In this document: positions 32,821-36,437 of the stretch, piece by piece
How positions within the stretch are numbered: position 1 is the stretch's first letter
Layout: each line of letters starts with the position of its first letter
Source of the DNA: Ruminococcus_G sp050944415
GTDB taxonomy: Bacteria > Bacillota > Clostridia > Lachnospirales > Lachnospiraceae
Length of the DNA: 36,437 nt
Direction of reading: 5' to 3'
NCBI GenBank assembly: GCA_050944415.1
Contig: JBMNRA010000027.1
Coordinates: forward strand, 1 to 36,437
Position numbers and translations under genes: made by a program
Notes under the pieces: model-generated
The model's database searches: none
What the model was told of the DNA's origin: nothing
The model's input: only the letters and a program-made list of their open reading frames with translations

Positions 32821-33510
32821 TTATTTCACTATCTGAAATCTGTATCCTACTCCCCAGACGGTTTTGATATACTGGGGATTGGACGGATTGTCTTCAATTT
32901 TTTCTCTCAGTTTGTTGACATGCACCGTCACTGTCGCCATGTCTCCTACGGCCTCCAGTCCCCAAATATTGTCAAAGAGACGTTCCCTTGAAAATACGAT
33001 ATTGGGATTTCTTGCCAGAAAAAGCAGCAGTTCAAATTCGCGGCCGGTCAGTTCAACCGGCCGGCCTTTTTTGTAAACTTTATAAGAATCCGGATAAATT
33101 TCCAGCGAACCCGCACGTATCACACGTTCTTTTTCCTTTGCTTTCAGACTCCTGTGAATCCGTATATGAGCCTTAACTCTCGCCGTCAGCTCCGCCGGAC
33201 TGAATGGCTTTACCACATAATCGTCGGCTCCCAGTCCAAGGCCTTTGATTTTATCGATGTCCTCTTTTTTAGCCGTAACCAGCAGAACAGGGATATCTGA
33301 TTTTCTCCTGATCTCCCGACAGATCTCAAAGCCGTTTTTCCCCGGCAGCATAAGATCCAGTAATACGGCGTCATACTCTCTTTTTTCAAACTGCTTCAGG
33401 CCTTCCGGGCCGCTTTGTGCAATATCCGCTTCCATACCCTCGGCCAGCAGATAATCCCGCTCCAGGTCAGCTATCAGTTCGTCATCTTCTATAATCAGTA
33501 TTCTATCCAT
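32821..33510 (-). CDS. OmpR/PhoB-family response regulator
   Basis: This 229-residue regulator has a receiver domain with IIEDDELIADLER (acidic pocket), the phosphorylated Asp in VLLDLMLPGKNG (near residue 51), the Thr of LLVTAKKED and Lys in DDYVVKPFSP. A winged-helix DNA-binding domain follows: LTGREFELLLFLARNPNIVF, TVTVHVNKLREKIE and IKTVWGVGYRF. ATG 33510 has AAGGAGGG 9 bases upstream. It overlaps the end of the sensor-kinase gene by 8 bases, so the pair is translated together, kinase first. The target genes are not visible. Its stop codon abuts the deletion point of the toxin remnant. Confidence 0.95.
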   Translation of the reverse strand: MDRILIIEDDELIADLERDYLLAEGMEADIAQSGPEGLKQFEKREYDAVLLDLMLPGKNGFEICREIRRKSDIPVLLVTAKKEDIDKIKGLGLGADDYVVKPFSPAELTARVKAHIRIHRSLKAKEKERVIRAGSLEIYPDSYKVYKKGRPVELTGREFELLLFLARNPNIVFSRERLFDNIWGLEAVGDMATVTVHVNKLREKIEDNPSNPQYIKTVWGVGYRFQIVK

Positions 33511-35041
33511 TTTGTGTCCCTCCTTTTCCAAAGTATCCGTCCGTGACAGGAATGTTCTTTATCGCCGGAAACTCCATACAAATTTCCAGTCCCCCTTTGT
33601 TTCTGGCATAAACAGTTCCCTGATGATCCAGTACCATCCGTTTTACAATGGCCAGCCCCAGCCCGCTTCCGTCACCGCAGTGGGATCTGGCTGCGTCCAG
33701 CCGGCAGAAGCTTTCAAATATTTTTTCCAGATCCTCCTTTGGCACTCCGGGGCCGTCGTCCCCCACCTTCCAGATGATCCGGTCCCTTTTCCTTTCTATC
33801 GTAATCTGTATGCTGCTGCTTTCTTTTTCCCTGTATCGAACGCAGTTGGTGAGCAGATTGTCCATGATACGCTTAAAAGCGCCTTTATCCATTTTGAGAT
33901 AATTCCCTTTGTCCGCCTTCAGCCGGATCTGCAGTCTGTTTTCATCCGCAAACTTTTCATTCTCCGCCAGATATTCCGCCACAAATTCCTTCAGATCCAT
34001 CTCTTCCATCGTGTATTGAAAGACGTGATTCTCCATTTTATTATAAGAGGAAAGCTGATTTACCAGATTTTCCAGATCGCCTGCCCTTGTCTGGACAGCA
34101 AGAAGATACTTTCTTCTTTTTTCTTCCGTGTCCGCGATGCCGTCGAGAATACCTCCCACATATCCTTTTATAGTCGTCAGCGGCGTTCTCAGATCGTGGG
34201 AGATACTGAAGATCAGTTCTTTCCGGTAGGTCTCGTACTTCATCTGTTCTTCCCTGGATTTTTTTAACTGCCGCTGCATTTCGTTAAATTCACCGGATAC
34301 TTCCCCCAGTTCATCGTTTCTGTACACCCTGATCTCTCCGTCCAGCCTGCCTTCCCTTACTTTCTGCATTCCTCTTCTGATCTCTTTCATGGGGGGAATG
34401 ATGAGGGAACTGATCCATTTTGAACAGCAGGCATTTACAAAAATCACAATACACACGGTGCCGATTACCAGAATCCAGATATAGGGAATCACATATCTCT
34501 GCAGATAGCTGGGGCTTCCCAGAATCCCCGCATTGCTGCTTACCGCAATAACCGCGCACTCGTCGCCGTCCTCGTGAAAAGTGCATTTAATTACAGAAAT
34601 GTTGTCATTCCCCACCGTAATGGAATTCGCCTGTTCCGGCACCGGCCCTATCAGCGCTTCCACCTGATTCCATTCCTGTTCCGTTATATTGGAATATAAC
34701 GCTTCGTCATTTAATAAAACAGTGAAGCGATATCCCAGATCTGTCAGTCCCTGCCGCAGCCGGATCATCTCCGGCGTCTGATGCAGTTTTCCATCCTTCT
34801 GTATCTTTTCATCCAGGCTTTCCAGCTGCGCCCAGTTGGTGTCCCAGAGCTCTTCCTGATAAGCATAAATCAGATTCTGAGCGGAAATCACACCGTTTTT
34901 GTCTTCATACATTTCTTCAATCGGCTGCCAATAACGTCTTCCCGCGGTATTCAGCCAGAGAAGTCCCATAATAAGCAGCAGAAAGAGCGGTACAATAATC
35001 ATCAGCAGATTGGAAATAATAATTTTCTTTCTTATGGACAT
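33503..35041 (-). CDS. Membrane sensor histidine kinase
   Basis: This kinase of about 512 residues has a first membrane helix (LLMIIVPLFLLLIMGLLWL, about 13-31), an extracellular sensor part of about 150 residues, and a second helix (YIWILVIGTVCIVIFVNA). A HAMP domain (PPMKEIRRGMQKVREGRL) follows, then the H-box FSISHDLRTPLTTIKGYVGG with the phosphorylated His, and the ATPase domain with N box DNLLTNCVRY, G1 DDGPGVPKED and G2 GSGLGLAIVKRM. ATG 35041 has AAGGTG 5 bases upstream. It is the first gene of the two-component operon. The sensor part has no family I can name, so the signal is unknown. A near-palindromic AT-rich sequence upstream (around 35,111-35,128) could be the regulator's own site. 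Confidence 0.94.
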   Translation of the reverse strand: MSIRKKIIISNLLMIIVPLFLLLIMGLLWLNTAGRRYWQPIEEMYEDKNGVISAQNLIYAYQEELWDTNWAQLESLDEKIQKDGKLHQTPEMIRLRQGLTDLGYRFTVLLNDEALYSNITEQEWNQVEALIGPVPEQANSITVGNDNISVIKCTFHEDGDECAVIAVSSNAGILGSPSYLQRYVIPYIWILVIGTVCIVIFVNACCSKWISSLIIPPMKEIRRGMQKVREGRLDGEIRVYRNDELGEVSGEFNEMQRQLKKSREEQMKYETYRKELIFSISHDLRTPLTTIKGYVGGILDGIADTEEKRRKYLLAVQTRAGDLENLVNQLSSYNKMENHVFQYTMEEMDLKEFVAEYLAENEKFADENRLQIRLKADKGNYLKMDKGAFKRIMDNLLTNCVRYREKESSSIQITIERKRDRIIWKVGDDGPGVPKEDLEKIFESFCRLDAARSHCGDGSGLGLAIVKRMVLDHQGTVYARNKGGLEICMEFPAIKNIPVTDGYFGKGGTQNG

Positions 35042-35142
35042 GTAAACACCTTCTAACCCCACCTTGTTTCATATCCGTAGAATACCAGCCAATGCTAAAT
35101 AAAAAGATAGTAAATTTTAAATTTTACTTAAAATCGCACAGT

Positions 35143-35173
35143 AAAAAAAAGTGCCTGCTTAATCACAGGCACT
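35143..35173 (-). terminator. Intrinsic terminator overlapping the end of the alcohol dehydrogenase gene
   Basis: AGTGCCTG (35173-35166) pairs with CAGGCACT (35157-35150) and is followed by eight T in the transcript. The first arm includes the last codons and the stop is in the loop side of the stem, so the terminator is built into the gene's 3' end. Confidence 0.9.
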
Positions 35174-36308
35174 CCATAAGTATGTCATAGATCTCATCCC
35201 GGTCAAGTTCCCGGGGACCACATTTGATAATATTGCAGGTATCCGCCACCTTTCTCAATACTTCCGGGGTAATCTCGATTCTGGATTTCAGTTTCCCGAG
35301 CCGGTCCGGCAGACCGCATTCCCTGATAAATTCCGCCAGCGCCTCCACGCCTGCCCCGGCAGTCTCCTGTCCAAACACTTCTTTTGCGAATCTGGTGAAT
35401 TTCTCTTGTGCGTCTTTTTGAATATGGCGATAGTATGCCGGATGGATGACAGCCAGACCCTGTCCGTGATTACAGTCCGTATACGCGCCAAGCTGATGCT
35501 CGATCTGATGCGCCTGGAAATCGGTCAGGCGGCCGGTTTTCAGAATACCGTTTTCCGCCATCGCGGAATCCCACATCAGATTTCCCCGCGCCTGAAGATC
35601 ATTGATATCTTTCAGCAAACGGCGCATGTTCACCACCGTATTCCGCATAATGGCCAGCGCCACGTCATCGGATACGTTGTCCTGGTCGGATTGGCCGAAA
35701 TAGGTTTCCATCGCGTGGCTTAAGGTGTCGAATGTTCCGGAAATCACCTGCATCGGCGGAACCGAAAGCGTATAGGATGGATCCAGTACCGCAAATCGGG
35801 GAGGGGCCGCCAGCATACCGGTTTTAATCTGCAGCTCCTCATTGGTAATGACCGCGCCGCCGTTCATTTCCGCCCCGGTTCCGGAAGCAGTGACGACCGC
35901 GCCGAGAGGAAGGATTTTTTCGGGCAGCTTTCCTTCGCCGAACTCCATATTCCAGATATCTTTCTCTGTTTCTGCCTGGGCCGCTATTATTTTACAGCAG
36001 TCAATGACTGAACCGCCGCCCAGGGCGAGAATATATTCCACCCCGGTTTTTCTGGCCAGAGCGGCTCCTTCCTGTACTTTCTGATACGTGGGATTGGGCA
36101 TGATTCCCGGGAAATCAACAATAGTCTTTCCCATTTCCCGCAGAATGTCCGCGATTTTTTCGTAGATGCCATTTTGCTTCACGGATCCGCCGCCGTAAGC
36201 CAGCATGACCGCCGCGCCCGCATTGCCAAGTTCCGCTTTCAGCGCCTTTTCGGCTGTCTCCTCTCCAAAATAAACTTTCGTAGGATAGGTGAATGTAAAT
36301 TCTCTCAT
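35163..36308 (-). CDS. Iron-containing alcohol dehydrogenase (BdhA/YqhD-like)
   Basis: This 381-residue group III alcohol dehydrogenase uses NAD(P)H to reduce aldehydes such as butyraldehyde or acetaldehyde. The N-terminal dinucleotide domain has YILALGGGSVIDCCKIIAA (near residue 95). The C-terminal helical domain carries the iron ligands, the conserved Asp and His residues in FDTLSHAMETYFG, DFQAHQIEHQLGAY and CNHGQGLAVIHPAYYRH. The length is normal and the gene is complete. A weak AAAG is all that precedes ATG 36308. It ends in its own terminator and is not linked to the two-component operon. Confidence 0.93.
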   Translation of the reverse strand: MREFTFTYPTKVYFGEETAEKALKAELGNAGAAVMLAYGGGSVKQNGIYEKIADILREMGKTIVDFPGIMPNPTYQKVQEGAALARKTGVEYILALGGGSVIDCCKIIAAQAETEKDIWNMEFGEGKLPEKILPLGAVVTASGTGAEMNGGAVITNEELQIKTGMLAAPPRFAVLDPSYTLSVPPMQVISGTFDTLSHAMETYFGQSDQDNVSDDVALAIMRNTVVNMRRLLKDINDLQARGNLMWDSAMAENGILKTGRLTDFQAHQIEHQLGAYTDCNHGQGLAVIHPAYYRHIQKDAQEKFTRFAKEVFGQETAGAGVEALAEFIRECGLPDRLGKLKSRIEITPEVLRKVADTCNIIKCGPRELDRDEIYDILMECL

Positions 36309-36437
36309 GACTTTATAGTGGCTCAGTTGTCAAGACAAAAATCTAAGATTTTTATAATGAACTGATATGGTGAATAAGTGACAAGGAGCATGGGGAGGAT
36401 AGTGGAACACTCCCCAGATCCATATATGCATTAAGCT

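Noticed and set aside
36309..36345. TTGACA and TATAAA upstream of the alcohol dehydrogenase as a promoter
   Set aside because: The spacing is only about 10 bases, far too short for sigma-A. Another promoter must lie further up or beyond the window.
1..36437. CRISPR arrays, tRNA, rRNA, insertion sequences or phage genes
   Set aside because: I looked for regular repeats, cloverleaf-like segments and transposase or integrase motifs and saw none.

Overview
The window looks like a piece of a Lachnospiraceae-type (Clostridia, Firmicutes) chromosome. This is inferred from protein flavour, strong AGGAGG-type ribosome binding sites, sigma-A promoters, intrinsic terminators, a CsoR copper operon, DegV, an iron-dependent alcohol dehydrogenase and a D-lactate dehydrogenase. 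No species call is possible from sequence alone. Almost every gene is on the minus strand. No rRNA, tRNA, CRISPR array, intact insertion sequence or prophage was seen.

Region 1 (1-13,480) is a surface-polysaccharide operon read right to left from a promoter at about 13,450-13,476. Its 5' leader can fold as an H-type pseudoknot. Gene order is: truncated polyprenyl glycosylphosphotransferase (PGT), structured element B, UDP-glucuronate epimerase, UDP-glucose dehydrogenase, NeuD-like acyltransferase, second truncated PGT, structured element A, left-handed beta-helix protein, then a bacillosamine-type (Pgl) set: 4,6-dehydratase (PglF-like), aminotransferase (PglE-like), intact PGT (PglC-like) and acetyltransferase (PglD-like). 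A GT4 glycosyltransferase and a frameshifted GT2 glycosyltransferase follow. The DNA becomes visibly more AT-rich toward position 1, as expected for a mosaic, horizontally exchanged locus. The most unusual feature is the pair of elements A and B. They are about 250 bases each, non-coding over most of their length, share conserved boxes and one secondary-structure plan, and have stems that differ in sequence but stay complementary. Each begins where a PGT gene has lost its C-terminal part.

Region 2 (13,900-18,340) has an XRE regulator facing a three-gene operon: a tandem-FHA ABC ATPase, an ABC-2-type permease and an AlbA_2 (Schlafen-like) ATP-binding regulator. Region 3 (18,340-25,200) holds a four-helix-bundle protein, TspO, a D-lactate dehydrogenase-like enzyme, an NCS2 purine permease overlapping an ABC-F ATPase, and a lipoprotein with a predicted beta-helix.

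Region 4 (25,200-28,570) is a copper-homeostasis operon: CsoR, a membrane-anchored HMA protein, and CopA with a CopZ-like domain fused to its C-terminus. The fused domain keeps its own perfect ribosome binding site. The CsoR operator fills the promoter spacer. Region 5 (28,620-36,437) has DegV, an unusual SF2 helicase with membrane segments, an HxlR-regulator fragment coupled to it, a broken Phd-type antitoxin whose toxin is gone, an OmpR-type two-component system and an iron-containing alcohol dehydrogenase.

Decay is a theme. The window shows a microdeletion in the GT2 gene, two C-terminally truncated PGTs, a truncated HxlR regulator and a deleted toxin-antitoxin pair.
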